64,000 bases of DNA from contig NZ_CP013435.1 of NCBI RefSeq assembly GCF_001718795.1, positions 434,001-498,000 of the forward strand, given 5' to 3'. Positions 8,314 to 17,857 of the stretch are shown piece by piece; the first letter of the stretch is position 1, and each line of letters starts with the position of its first letter. A program made the translations under genes and the position numbers. The notes under the pieces are model-generated. The model searched no databases and was not told the DNA's origin. It saw nothing but the letters and a program-made list of their open reading frames with translations. Source of the DNA: Burkholderia latens (GTDB lineage Bacteria > Pseudomonadota > Gammaproteobacteria > Burkholderiales > Burkholderiaceae).

Positions 8314-9453
8314 TTACTTGCCGCCGATGCTCTTCAGCGGCTTCCACTCGCCCTTCTCGACCTTGTACATCGTGATGCCGCCGTTCTTCAGGTCGCCCTT
8401 CGCGTCGTACGCGACGTGCGTCGACGTGACACCGGCCATGTCGGTCTTCGCGAGCACCGGCAGGTACTTCGCCGGATCGGTCGAATCGGCCTTCTTCATC
8501 GCGTTCAGCATCGCCATCGCGCCGTCGTACGCGTACGGCGAGTACGTCTGCACGTCTTCGCCGAAGCGCTTCTTGTACTTGTCGGCGTACGCCTTGCCGC
8601 CCGGCATTTCGTCGAGCGGGAGACCGGCCAGCGATGCGATCGTGCCTTCGGCCGCGTTGCCCGCGATCTTCAGGAACGTCGGCGTCTTCACCATTTCGCC
8701 GCTCATCAGCGGGGCGGTGATGCCGAGCGCCTTCATCTGCTTGACCATCGGCGCGGCCTGCGAATCCGCACCGCCGTAGTAGACGAGGTCCGGCTTCGCT
8801 GCCTTCAGCTTCGTCAGAATCGCCTTGAAGTCGACGGCCTTGTCGTTCGTGAATTCGCGGTCGACAATCGTCGCGCCGCCGGCCTTCGCGGCCTTCTCGA
8901 ACTGGTCGGCGAGACCCTGGCCGTAGGCCGTGCGGTCGTCGACGATCGCGATCTTCTTCATGCCGAGGTCCTTCGACGCGAACGTGCCCGCCACCGAGCC
9001 CTGCTGCGTGTCGGACGTCATCATGCGGAAGGTCGTCTTGTAACCCTGCTGCGTGTATTCCGGCGCCGTCGCCATCGCGATTTGCGGGATGCCCGCGTTC
9101 GCGTAGATGCGCGATGCGGGAATCGTCGTGCCCGAGTTGAAGTGGCCGAGCATGCCCTTGATGCCGTCGTCGACGAGCTTCTGCGCGACCGTCGTGCCGG
9201 TGCGCGGGTCAGCCTGGTCGTCTTGCGTCTCGAGCACGAACTTCACCGGCTTGCCGCCGATCTTCGGGCTGGTCGCGTTGAAGTCTTCCAGCGCGAGCGC
9301 GATCCCGTTCTGCATATCCTTGCCGTAGTGCGCCTGCGCGCCCGTCATCGGCCCTGCGTAACCGATTTTCACGTCGTCCGCGTGAGCCGTCCCCGCCAGC
9401 GACATGACAGCGACGAACGTCGCGCCTGCCAGCTTTTTCATCGTGTGTTGCAT
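8314..9453 (-). CDS. Branched-chain amino acid-type binding protein LivK-like, orphan
   Basis: A 379-residue type-I periplasmic binding protein. It has a signal peptide (MKKLAGATFVAVMSLAGTAHA) and the mature start DDVKIGYAGPMTGAQAHYGKD, characteristic of LivJ/LivK proteins that bind leucine, isoleucine and valine. The ATG at 9453 has AGGAG seven bases before it; an internal ATG four codons later is the alternative. No liv permease or ATPase is next to it; the two complete liv systems of this window are 27 kb or more away. It lies 84 bp downstream of putA in the same direction, so proline-linked expression is possible. Confidence 0.9.
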   Translation of the reverse strand: MQHTMKKLAGATFVAVMSLAGTAHADDVKIGYAGPMTGAQAHYGKDMQNGIALALEDFNATSPKIGGKPVKFVLETQDDQADPRTGTTVAQKLVDDGIKGMLGHFNSGTTIPASRIYANAGIPQIAMATAPEYTQQGYKTTFRMMTSDTQQGSVAGTFASKDLGMKKIAIVDDRTAYGQGLADQFEKAAKAGGATIVDREFTNDKAVDFKAILTKLKAAKPDLVYYGGADSQAAPMVKQMKALGITAPLMSGEMVKTPTFLKIAGNAAEGTIASLAGLPLDEMPGGKAYADKYKKRFGEDVQTYSPYAYDGAMAMLNAMKKADSTDPAKYLPVLAKTDMAGVTSTHVAYDAKGDLKNGGITMYKVEKGEWKPLKSIGGK

Positions 9454-9537
9454 AGCATCTCCTTGGTACCAGGGTAAATGGAGCGGCTTCGGGATCGCCT
9501 AGCCGCTTCCTTTGTTTGATCCGAACGGCAAGGATGG

Positions 9538-12500
9538 TCAGCCGATCGTCATCAAATTCGCATTGCCGCCCGCCGCCGCCGTGTTGACGCTCACCGAGCG
9601 CTCCGTCAGCAGGCGCTCGAGCGCGTAGTCTTCCGCATCGCCGTTCTCGAACGCGCCCGCCGACACGCCCTGCACCGACACGATCGGGCCCGGGCGCTGC
9701 GCGACGTCCTTCACGAGCGTCTGCAGTTCGTCGCTGTCGCCTTCGAACAGCACCGCATCGAACGGCGCGTCCGCCTGCTTGCGCACGGCCGCGTGCGCCT
9801 TCAGCGCAGCCGGCAGCGCGGCGACCAGCGCCTCGCCCGCAGCACCTGCGAACAACGCGCGGTTGCCCGTCGCGAGCACCGCCGCGAACTGCGCGCGCGC
9901 GCCGCCCGGCGTCGCCGCGACACACAACACCGTGCCGCGCGGGCCGAGTGTATACGTGTTTCGTTCGCCCGTCGGGCCCGTCAGCACCGCGGTTGCGCCG
10001 GCCGGCACCTGCGCGAGGTAGCCGTCGCAGCGTGCGGCCAGCGCCGGCTCGCGCTGCTCGATCAGCCAGTCGCGCAGCGCGGTGAGCGCCGCCGCCGGAT
10101 TGCCGCGCGCGTCGCCGCCGGCCGCGCCGTCCGCGACCAGCGACGCCGCGAGCGAACGCGGCAGCCCCGACGGACGCGTCGCAAGCAGGCGCTGCAGATA
10201 CAGCGCGCCGCCGGCCTTCGGGCCGGTACCCGACAGCCCTTCGCCGCCGAACGGCTGCACGCCGACCACCGCGCCGATCACGTTGCGGTTCACGTAGATG
10301 TTGCCGACGTGCGCGTTCGAGATCACGTGTGCGATCGTCTCGTCGATCCGCGTATGGATCCCGAGCGTCAGGCCGTAGCCGGTCGCGCGGATCTGGTCGA
10401 GCAGCTTGTCGAGCTGGCTGCGGCGGTAGCGCACGACGTGCAGCACCGGGCCGAACACTTCACGCTTCAGCTCGTCGATGCTGCCGATTTCGATCAGCGT
10501 CGGCGGCACGAACGTGCCGTGCGCGCACGCATCGGGCATCGGCAGCTGCGTGACCGCGTGGCCCTTTTCCTTCATCGCGGCGACGTGCGTGTCGATCGTC
10601 TGTTTCGCTTCGGCGTCGATCACCGGGCCGACGTCGGTCGACAGCCGGTCCGGGTTGCCGAGCGCCAGCTCGTGCATTGCACCCTTCAACATCGTCAACG
10701 TGCGGTCCGCCACGTCGTCCTGCAGACACAGAACGCGCAGCGCCGAGCACCGTTGACCGGCCGAGTCGAACGACGACTGCAGCACGTCCGCGACGACCTG
10801 CTCCGCCAGTGCCGACGAGTCGACGATCATCGCGTTCTGGCCGCCCGTTTCCGCGATCAGCGGAATCGGCTTGCCGTCCGGGTCGAGGCGTGCGGACAGC
10901 GTCTTGTTGATCAGGCGCGCGACTTCGGTCGAGCCGGTAAACATCACCGCACGCGTGCGCGGATCGGCGACCAGCGCCGCGCCGACGGTCTCGCCGGTGC
11001 CCGGCAGCAGCTGCACCGCACCGGCCGGCACGCCGGCCTCGCGCAGCAGCCGCACCGCTTGTGCGGCGATCAGCGGCGTTTGTTCGGCCGGCTTCGCGAG
11101 CACCGTGTTGCCGGCCGCGAGCGCAGCGGCGACCTGGCCCATGAAGATCGCGAGCGGGAAATTCCACGGACTGATGCAGACCACGGGGCCGAGCGGACGG
11201 TGCGTGTCGTTCGAAAACTCGTCGCGAATCTGCGCGGCGTAATAGCGCAGGAAGTCGACGGCTTCGCGGATTTCGGCGATCGCGTTCGGCAGCGACTTGC
11301 CGGCTTCGCGCACGATCAGGCCCATCAGCGTGTGCATCTGCGCTTCGAGCAGGTCGGCCGCGCGCACCAGGCAGTCGGCGCGCGCGTCGACCGGCGTCGC
11401 CTGCCAGATCGGCGCCGCAGCCACCGCGTGCGCAAGCGCTGCGCTCACGTGCTCGGCCGTGGCTTCGCTGACCGTGCCGACCACGTCGCGCAGGTCGGCC
11501 GGGTTGCGCACGTCGCGCGCCGGTGCGTCGGCGAGCGCGTCGTCGGCGAGCATCGGCGCCGCGCGCCACGGATGGTGCGCGCTTGCCAGCAGCGCCGACG
11601 ACAGCGACGCGAGACGGTGTTCGTTCGACAGGTCGAGGCCCATCGAGTTGGGGCGCTCGTCGCCGTACAGGTTGCGCGGCAGCGGGATCTTCGCGTGCGG
11701 CGCGCCGAGCGGCACGACCTTCGATGCCTCGTCGACCGGATCGGCGACCAGCTCCTTCACCGACACCGTCTTGTCCGCGATGCGGTTCACGAACGACGTG
11801 TTCGCGCCGTTCTCGAGCAGACGGCGCACGAGGTACGCGAGCAGCGTTTCATGCGTGCCGACCGGTGCGTACACGCGGCACGGACGGTTCAGCTTGTCGC
11901 GGCCCGTGACTTCCTCGTACAGCGGCTCGCCCATCCCGTGCAGGCACTGGAATTCGTACTGGCCCGGGTAGTAGTTCTGGCCGGCCAGGTGATAGATCGC
12001 GGCCAGCGTGTACGCGTTGTGCGTGGCGAACTGCGGATAGACGGCGTCGGGCGCCGCGAGCAGCTTCTTCGCGCACGCGAGGTACGACACGTCCGTGTAG
12101 ATCTTGCGCGTGTAGACCGGATAGCCTTCGAGGCCGTCGACCTGCGCCCGCTTGATTTCGGTGTCCCAGTACGCGCCCTTGACGAGACGGATCATCAGGC
12201 GATGACGGCTGCGGCGCGCGAGGTCGATCAGGTAGTCGATCACGAACGGACAGCGCTTCTGATAGCCCTGCACGACGAAGCCGATGCCGTTCCAGCCGGC
12301 GAGTTCCGGGTCGAAGCACAGCGCTTCCAGCAGGTCGAGCGACAGTTCGAGACGGTCGGCTTCTTCCGCGTCGATGTTCAGGCCGATGTCGTAGCGGCGC
12401 GCCAGCAGCGCGAGCGCACGCACGCGCGGCAACAGCTCGCTCATCGTGCGGTCCTGCTGCGAGCGCGAGTAGCGCGCGTGCAGCGCCGACAGCTTGATCG

Positions 12501-13467
12501 AGATGCCCGGGCCTTCGTAGATGCCGCGCCCGCCGGCCGCCTTGCCGATCGCGTGGATCGCCTGCTCGTACGACGCGTAGTAGCGTTGCGCGTCCTCTTC
12601 GGTCGTCGCCGCTTCGCCGAGCATGTCGTACGAGTAGCGGAAGCCGCGCGCTTCGTACTTGCGGCTGTTCGCCAGCGCTTCGGAAATCGTCTCGCCGGTG
12701 ACGAACTGCTCGCCCATCAGCCGCATCGCCATGTCGACGCCCTTGCGGATCAGCGGCTCGCCGCCGCGGCCGATCAGGCGCGTGAGCGCCGACGACAGCC
12801 CGGCTTCGCTATTGGTGGTCACGAGCTTGCCGGTGATCATCAGGCCCCAGGTCGCCGCGTTCACGAACAGCGACGGCGCGTGACCGACGTGCGAGCGCCA
12901 GTCGCCCTTGCTGATCTTGTCGCGGATCAGCGCGTCGCGCGTCGCGCGATCGGGAATGCGGAGCAGCGCTTCGGCGAGGCACATCAGCGCGACGCCTTCC
13001 TGGCTCGACAGCGAGAACTCGTGGATCAGGCCTTCGACGCCGCCCCCCGAGCTCTTCTCGCGCAGCGCTTCGACGAGCTGCGTCGCGAGCGCCTGCACGT
13101 CCGCCTGCAGGTTCGCGGGCAGGCGTGCCTGACCCAACAGGAACGGCACGCATTCCGGCTCGGGGCGGCGATACGCGGCCGTGATCGCCGCACGCAGCAC
13201 CGATTGCGGCTGCACGTTCTGCGCGAACTCGAGGAACGGATGCGGCGAGTTGTCGTCGTCGTCCGTCGCGTGGCCGTCAGCGAGCTCCGTCACGCCACTG
13301 CTGCCCGACAGCTCGGGCGGGAGTTGACCGTGCTCGATCCGCTCCAGATACGCGAAGATCGCCTGCTTGATCAGCCAGTGGGGAGTACGCTCGAGACGCG
13401 TCGCCGCGTCTTTCAGGCGCGAGCGGAGGAGGTCGTCGACTTTGACGCCGAGGGTCGTGCTTGCCAT
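9538..13467 (-). CDS. putA: PutA: trifunctional proline dehydrogenase / glutamate-semialdehyde dehydrogenase / autorepressor
   Basis: 1309 residues, the length of long PutA proteins. Order: an N-terminal ribbon-helix-helix DNA-binding region (residues 1-50, GVKVDDLLRSRLKDAATRLE), an FAD proline dehydrogenase barrel (IRLVKGAYWDTEIKRAQ, EFQCLHGMGE), the NAD aldehyde dehydrogenase domain (ISPWNFPLAIFMGQ, FTGSTEVARLIN, the catalytic cysteine in SAGQRCSALRVLC, GPKAGGALYL) and a C-terminal ALDH-like tail. It oxidises proline to P5C and then to glutamate and represses its own gene when proline is absent. The start MASTTLG was chosen because the RHH domain begins there; an in-frame extension upstream overlaps the operator region. 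GTTGCA operator motifs lie upstream. Confidence 0.97.
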   Translation of the reverse strand: MASTTLGVKVDDLLRSRLKDAATRLERTPHWLIKQAIFAYLERIEHGQLPPELSGSSGVTELADGHATDDDDNSPHPFLEFAQNVQPQSVLRAAITAAYRRPEPECVPFLLGQARLPANLQADVQALATQLVEALREKSSGGGVEGLIHEFSLSSQEGVALMCLAEALLRIPDRATRDALIRDKISKGDWRSHVGHAPSLFVNAATWGLMITGKLVTTNSEAGLSSALTRLIGRGGEPLIRKGVDMAMRLMGEQFVTGETISEALANSRKYEARGFRYSYDMLGEAATTEEDAQRYYASYEQAIHAIGKAAGGRGIYEGPGISIKLSALHARYSRSQQDRTMSELLPRVRALALLARRYDIGLNIDAEEADRLELSLDLLEALCFDPELAGWNGIGFVVQGYQKRCPFVIDYLIDLARRSRHRLMIRLVKGAYWDTEIKRAQVDGLEGYPVYTRKIYTDVSYLACAKKLLAAPDAVYPQFATHNAYTLAAIYHLAGQNYYPGQYEFQCLHGMGEPLYEEVTGRDKLNRPCRVYAPVGTHETLLAYLVRRLLENGANTSFVNRIADKTVSVKELVADPVDEASKVVPLGAPHAKIPLPRNLYGDERPNSMGLDLSNEHRLASLSSALLASAHHPWRAAPMLADDALADAPARDVRNPADLRDVVGTVSEATAEHVSAALAHAVAAAPIWQATPVDARADCLVRAADLLEAQMHTLMGLIVREAGKSLPNAIAEIREAVDFLRYYAAQIRDEFSNDTHRPLGPVVCISPWNFPLAIFMGQVAAALAAGNTVLAKPAEQTPLIAAQAVRLLREAGVPAGAVQLLPGTGETVGAALVADPRTRAVMFTGSTEVARLINKTLSARLDPDGKPIPLIAETGGQNAMIVDSSALAEQVVADVLQSSFDSAGQRCSALRVLCLQDDVADRTLTMLKGAMHELALGNPDRLSTDVGPVIDAEAKQTIDTHVAAMKEKGHAVTQLPMPDACAHGTFVPPTLIEIGSIDELKREVFGPVLHVVRYRRSQLDKLLDQIRATGYGLTLGIHTRIDETIAHVISNAHVGNIYVNRNVIGAVVGVQPFGGEGLSGTGPKAGGALYLQRLLATRPSGLPRSLAASLVADGAAGGDARGNPAAALTALRDWLIEQREPALAARCDGYLAQVPAGATAVLTGPTGERNTYTLGPRGTVLCVAATPGGARAQFAAVLATGNRALFAGAAGEALVAALPAALKAHAAVRKQADAPFDAVLFEGDSDELQTLVKDVAQRPGPIVSVQGVSAGAFENGDAEDYALERLLTERSVSVNTAAAGGNANLMTIG

Positions 13468-13546
13468 GGTGGGTTCGTGCGCCGGTGCAGGGCCGGCGAA
13501 ATGGTGTGAGAGGATGCGCGAAATCCTACGGCACGCAATAAAAAGG

Positions 13547-13724
13547 TGCAACCAAATTGCACGATCGGTTGCACCCACAAGTTAGCCAATATAATCAGCC
13601 ACTTAGCGGGTTGCAACCTAGGGGTTGCCCGTGGTCGGCGGATCGGTGTTTTCCCTGAGCGGGCGGGTTTGCCGGGCGCGGAGCAACCTTTTGGGGGCGC
13701 GCTTGCGCGAAAAGGTGGGTTGCA
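13547..13724. promoter_or_regulatory. Array of GTTGCA motifs, candidate PutA operators
   Basis: The intergenic region between priA and putA (13468-13898) holds GTTGCA at 13547-13552 (minus), 13568-13573 (plus), a perfect GGTTGCAACC palindrome at 13609-13618 that supplies the motif on both strands, and 13719-13724 (plus), with near matches such as ATTGCA at 13556. GTTGCA is the consensus bound by the ribbon-helix-helix domain of E. coli PutA. The sites are 80-257 bp upstream of the putA start, so autorepression is likely. The rest of this 430-bp gap shows no gene. Confidence 0.65.
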
Positions 13725-13898
13725 CTGTGGACGCCAGTTGAATCCGGCGGCCGAAGCGGGAGCGAGAATCGCGCGGCGCGGGCGCGTGGTGGGCCGTCGG
13801 GCGAGTGAGCGAGTGGGCGAGTGGGCGGGTGCGGTCGCAGCGCTCGGCGAGCTCGTCCGGGCGCCTAAACACCCGCGTCCGCCACCGCGACGCTTTGG

Positions 13899-16160
13899 TC
13901 AGATATCCAGCGGATCGACCTCGACGCTCCACCGCAGCACGCCCTTCAGGGCGCGCAGCTCCGGCTGCCATGCACGCAGCGCATGCTGCAGCGCGCTGCG
14001 CGACGCACTTTCGAGCAGCAACTGCGCGCGATGCACATTCGCGACCTTCACGATCGTCATCGGCACCGCATCGTAGACGGTCACGCGATCGGCGCCCGGC
14101 AACCCCGGCAACGCGGCCGCGGCCTGCAGCAGGAACGCGAGCGCCGCATCGAGCGTGCGTCCTTCGGCACGCAGCAGCGCCTGGTAGACGAACGGCGGCA
14201 GATGCGCGTCGCGGCGCTCGCCGAGCGTCGAATTCGCAAAGCCGATGTAATCCTGTCGGCCGAGCGCGTGGTACAGCGCGTGACGCGGATAGCGCGTCTG
14301 CACGAGCACCTCGCCCGGCAGGCCTGCGCGCCCCGCGCGGCCGCTCACCTGCATCAGCTGCGCGAACAGCCGCTCGCTCGCGCGGAAGTCGTGCGAAAAC
14401 AGCGCGGTGTCGGCATTGAGCACGCCGACGAGCGACACGCGCTGGAAGTCGTGCCCTTTCGCGATCATCTGCGTGCCGACCAGAATGTCGACCTCGCCGG
14501 CGTGCACGTCCGAGAACAGCGCCTGCGCGCTACCCTTGCGCCGCGTGCTGTCCGCGTCGATTCGCAGGATCCGCGCGCCCGGCACAGCGTCGGCAAGCGC
14601 CTCCTCGATACGCTGCGTGCCGCGCCCGAGCGGCGCGATATCGATGTTTCCGCATTCGGGGCACGAGCGCGGAATGCGCGCTTCCCACCCGCAGTGATGG
14701 CAGCGCAACGCGTGCTCGGGCTTGTGCAACACCACGTATGCGCTGCAGCGCGGACAGCCGGCGACCCAGCCGCATGCGTCGCATGCGAGCTGCGGTGCGT
14801 AGCCGCGCCGATTCAGGAAAACGAGACTCTGTTCGCCGCGCTCGAGCCGCGCCTTCAGCGCCGCGACCAGCGGCCCCGACAGCCCGCCCATCGACGCACG
14901 GCCGCGCCGCCGCTCCTCCTCGAGATCGATCAGCCGCACGGTCGGCAGCGTCGCGTCGGCCACCGCGCGGCGCGACAGCGTGAGCCGCGTGTAACGGCCT
15001 TGTTCGGCCTGCCACCAGCTCTCCAGCGACGGCGTCGCCGAGCCGAGCACGACAGGTATCCCGAGATGCTTCGCGCGCCACACCGCGAGATCGCGCGCCG
15101 AATAGCGCAGCCCTTCCTGCTGCTTGTACGCGGGTTCGTGTTCCTCGTCGACGACGATCAGCGCGAGCGTCGGCAGCGACGCAAGCACCGCGAGTCGTGT
15201 GCCGAGCACGATCCGCGCGCGGCCGGTGTGCGCGGCGAGCCAATTGCGCGCACGCTCACCCTCGGCGAGCCCGCTGTGCAACGTGACGATCGCATCGTCG
15301 GCGAGCGTACCCGCGAAGCGTGCGCGAAACGCGGCCTCGAACTGCGGCGTCAGATTGATTTCGGGCACGAGCACGAGCGCCTGTGCGTCCGCGCGCGCAT
15401 CGAGCAGCGCCGCAAGCGCATGCAAATAGACCTCGGTCTTGCCGCTGCCCGTCACGCCATGCAGCAGGAAAGGCGCGAAACCCTGCGCCGCGCGGATCGC
15501 GTCGAGCGCCTCGGCTTGCTGGTCGGTGAGCGCCGGCGGCACAGCCCGTCCACTGGTTGTCGACAGGTTATCCACAGCTTTGGGCACAGGCGTATCGGCC
15601 CAGCCGATCTCGTCGATTGCGATCCAGCCGCGCGTCGCCCAGTCGTCGAGCGTCGCAACTGCCTTGGGATGCAATGCGCGCGCATCGGGCAACGTCAACG
15701 AATCGGTGTCCGCAAGCGCCTGCGCGAGTCGGCGCAACGCGGCGCCGCGAGCGGGCAGTGCGTCGGGAAGCGCGGCACGGCCGGCGTCGGTCAGCCGGTA
15801 GCGCACTTCCGGCGCGAGCAACCGCCCCCAGCGGTCGGCGTCGCGCAGCGCCTGCGGCAGCGCCGGCAGCGCGACTTCGCCTCGACCGCGCTGGTAATAA
15901 TCGGCCGCGAACGACACGAGCGCGAGCCAATCCGGCGCCAGCGGCGGCAGTTCAGTGCAGATCGCGTCGATCGCCCGCAGCCGCGACGGCGGTACATCGG
16001 TGTGAGTCGTTACTTCGCAAACGAGCCCGACCACTTGGCGTTTGCCGAACGGCACCTGCACCAGTGTGCCGGGTTCGGGCGCGGGCTGCGCATCGCAACG
16101 GTAGTCGAACAGTGTCGCGAGCGGATGGTCGAGGGCGACGCGCAGATAGGTATCGCTCAT
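13899..16160 (-). CDS. priA: PriA, primosomal replication-restart helicase
   Basis: 753 residues. The N-terminal 3'-end-binding domain (FDYRC...GTLVQVPFGKRQVVGLV) is followed by a superfamily-2 helicase core with Walker A HGVTGSGKTEVYLH (about 234-247), the DEEH box VVDEEHEPAYKQQEGLRYS, and the paired zinc-binding cysteines CDACGWVAGCPRC and CHHCGWEARIPRSCPECG. PriA recognises abandoned forks and reloads DnaB. Start ATG at 16160 has GGAG upstream. It follows hemE on the same strand across a 454-bp gap, so it probably has its own promoter. A perfect DnaA box lies inside the coding sequence at 15568-15576. Confidence 0.97.
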   Translation of the reverse strand: MSDTYLRVALDHPLATLFDYRCDAQPAPEPGTLVQVPFGKRQVVGLVCEVTTHTDVPPSRLRAIDAICTELPPLAPDWLALVSFAADYYQRGRGEVALPALPQALRDADRWGRLLAPEVRYRLTDAGRAALPDALPARGAALRRLAQALADTDSLTLPDARALHPKAVATLDDWATRGWIAIDEIGWADTPVPKAVDNLSTTSGRAVPPALTDQQAEALDAIRAAQGFAPFLLHGVTGSGKTEVYLHALAALLDARADAQALVLVPEINLTPQFEAAFRARFAGTLADDAIVTLHSGLAEGERARNWLAAHTGRARIVLGTRLAVLASLPTLALIVVDEEHEPAYKQQEGLRYSARDLAVWRAKHLGIPVVLGSATPSLESWWQAEQGRYTRLTLSRRAVADATLPTVRLIDLEEERRRGRASMGGLSGPLVAALKARLERGEQSLVFLNRRGYAPQLACDACGWVAGCPRCSAYVVLHKPEHALRCHHCGWEARIPRSCPECGNIDIAPLGRGTQRIEEALADAVPGARILRIDADSTRRKGSAQALFSDVHAGEVDILVGTQMIAKGHDFQRVSLVGVLNADTALFSHDFRASERLFAQLMQVSGRAGRAGLPGEVLVQTRYPRHALYHALGRQDYIGFANSTLGERRDAHLPPFVYQALLRAEGRTLDAALAFLLQAAAALPGLPGADRVTVYDAVPMTIVKVANVHRAQLLLESASRSALQHALRAWQPELRALKGVLRWSVEVDPLDI

Positions 16161-16614
16161 CGTGATGCTCCGTCCCGCATAAGGGCCAGCACGACGCAGA
16201 CGGCCTGAACCCGCGTCCTCGTCACGGGCGCGAACTTAAAGTAAAACTTCAGATTCGGCGCTAAGTTTTGGATTCGCATTAGGAATCGCCGTATACCCTG
16301 GCCAGCCTGTGGATAACTTTGTTGAGAACTCGGCGCTCGACGGCCGCGAAGCGCGCGGGGCCGTGCTTTCCGCTGCTTTGGCCCGCTGCCGGTGATGCCC
16401 CGCGAAGCCTTATTCCATAAGGCTGCTATTCAAATTCCCAAACCATAGCGAGACAATTCGACCGATGCGGGGCTCTACCGCGCTGCAACGTGGGAAATGT
16501 GCATAAGTCAAGTCTTGACAAGCCGGGAATCGGCAACCGGTGCGGGGTTGCGCCCTGTTTAGTGCGCGCAACGAAACGCCGTCACCCCGCACCGCAGCAT
16601 GACGGCGCTTGCGC
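16161..16614. other. hemE-priA intergenic region with DnaA box and palindromes
   Basis: No gene is visible. The region holds one perfect DnaA-box sequence on the minus strand (TGTGGATAA, 16308-16316), a 7+7 bp inverted repeat with a 3-nt centre (GCCTTAT/ATAAGGC, 16407-16423) lacking a T-tract on either side, and a 13-bp palindrome GTCAAGTCTTGAC (16507-16519). The palindromes may be protein-binding sites for the priA promoter; function is unknown. Confidence 0.4.
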
Positions 16615-17709
16615 TCAGCCCGCGGCTCGGCTACGGATCTTCCGGCTGTGGCTATGGACTTCGTCGACCAGCTCGGCGACGTGATCCGGCGACGTGAACT
16701 GCGAGATGCCGTGGCCGAGGTTGAACACGTGGCCCGGATGGTTGCCGTAGCTGTCGAGGACCGCCCGCGCCTGTTCGCGCACCGCCGCCGGCGGCGCAAA
16801 CAGGATCGTCGGGTCGAGGTTGCCCTGCAGCGCAACGCGCCCCGCGACGCGTTCGCGCGCGGCACCGAGATTGACCGTCCAGTCGAGCCCGACCGCGTCG
16901 ACGCCGGTCGCTGCAATTTCCTCCAGCCACAGCCCGCCGCCCTTGGTGAACGTGATCACCGGCACGCGCTCGCCGTCATGCTCGCGCTTGAGCTGCGCGA
17001 CTACGCGACGAATGTAGTCGAGCGAGAAGCGCTGGTACGCACCGTCCGCCAGCGCGCCGCCCCACGTATCGAAGATCATCACGGCTTGCGCGCCGGCTTC
17101 GATCTGCGCGTTCAGGTAGGCGGCCACCGCCTGCGCGTTCACGTCGAGGATCCGGTGCATCAGGTCGGGCCGCGAGTACGCCATCGACTTCACGGTGCGG
17201 AAATCGTCCGACCCGCCGCCTTCGACCATGTAACACGCGAGTGTCCACGGGCTGCCCGAGAAGCCGATCAGCGGCACGCGCTGCCGCCCCTGGCCGTCGG
17301 TCAGTGCGCGGCGGATTTCGCGCACGGCGCCCGTTACGTAGCCGAGCGTCGCGTCGATGTCGGGCACCGCGAGCTTCGCGACGTCGGCCTCCGTGCGCAC
17401 CGGGTGTGCGAACTTCGGCCCTTCGCCCACCTGGAAGTCGAGGCCGAGCCCCATTGCGTCGGGAATCGTCAGGATGTCCGAGAACAGGATCGCGGCATCG
17501 AGCGGAAAGCGCTCGAGCGGCTGCAGCGTCACCTCGGTCGCGTAGTCGGGATTCTTCGCGAGCCCGAGGAAACTGCCGGCGCGCGCGCGCGTCGCGTTGT
17601 ACTCGGGCAGATAGCGGCCCGCCTGACGCATCAGCCAGATCGGCGTGTAGTCGGTCGGCTCGCGCAGAAGCGCACGCAGGAAGGTGTCGTTGAGCAGGGT
17701 ATGGGCCAC
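16615..17709 (-). CDS. hemE: HemE, uroporphyrinogen decarboxylase
   Basis: 364 residues from the GTG at 17709, exactly the usual length for this genus; an upstream in-frame ATG would add 28 unlikely residues. The N-terminal [16 protein letters not shown] motif carries the family's invariant arginines, and [17 protein letters not shown] carries the conserved aspartate. HemE removes four acetate carboxyls from uroporphyrinogen III to make coproporphyrinogen III in cytoplasmic haem synthesis. No strong Shine-Dalgarno sequence precedes the GTG. It is divergent from pheC. Confidence 0.95.
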   Translation of the reverse strand: MAHTLLNDTFLRALLREPTDYTPIWLMRQAGRYLPEYNATRARAGSFLGLAKNPDYATEVTLQPLERFPLDAAILFSDILTIPDAMGLGLDFQVGEGPKFAHPVRTEADVAKLAVPDIDATLGYVTGAVREIRRALTDGQGRQRVPLIGFSGSPWTLACYMVEGGGSDDFRTVKSMAYSRPDLMHRILDVNAQAVAAYLNAQIEAGAQAVMIFDTWGGALADGAYQRFSLDYIRRVVAQLKREHDGERVPVITFTKGGGLWLEEIAATGVDAVGLDWTVNLGAARERVAGRVALQGNLDPTILFAPPAAVREQARAVLDSYGNHPGHVFNLGHGISQFTSPDHVAELVDEVHSHSRKIRSRAAG

Positions 17710-17807
17710 GGTAGGAGCGACGAAGCGAGAGCAAACCGGCATTTTACCGGAGCAGCGTCGCGCGGCCGCGTATGCCGATGCGATGGCGGCCATATGACGC
17801 GCGCGAT

Positions 17808-17828
17808 GCGTCCGTTATGATCGGACGC
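17808..17828. promoter_or_regulatory. Inverted repeat upstream of pheC
   Basis: Perfect 7-bp arms GCGTCCG and CGGACGC flank a 7-bp centre, 30 bp upstream of the pheC start in the hemE-pheC gap. It could be an operator or a 5'-leader hairpin. No T-tract follows, so it is not a terminator. Confidence 0.35.
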
Positions 17829-17857
17829 TGATATCAAACCGAACCAGGAGGAGACCA

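Noticed and set aside
9793..13509. A 1238-codon open frame opposite putA
   Set aside because: It is antisense to a fully recognisable PutA and has the arginine/alanine/histidine-rich composition expected from GC-rich complementary codons, with no domain.
13468..13578. N-terminally extended PutA start at 13578
   Set aside because: The extra 37 residues overlap the GTTGCA operator sites, and the ribbon-helix-helix domain begins at the internal ATG at 13467.
16515..16520. TTGACA as a -35 element between priA and hemE
   Set aside because: No matching -10 at 16-18 bp and no plus-strand gene follows; it is part of the GTCAAGTCTTGAC palindrome.
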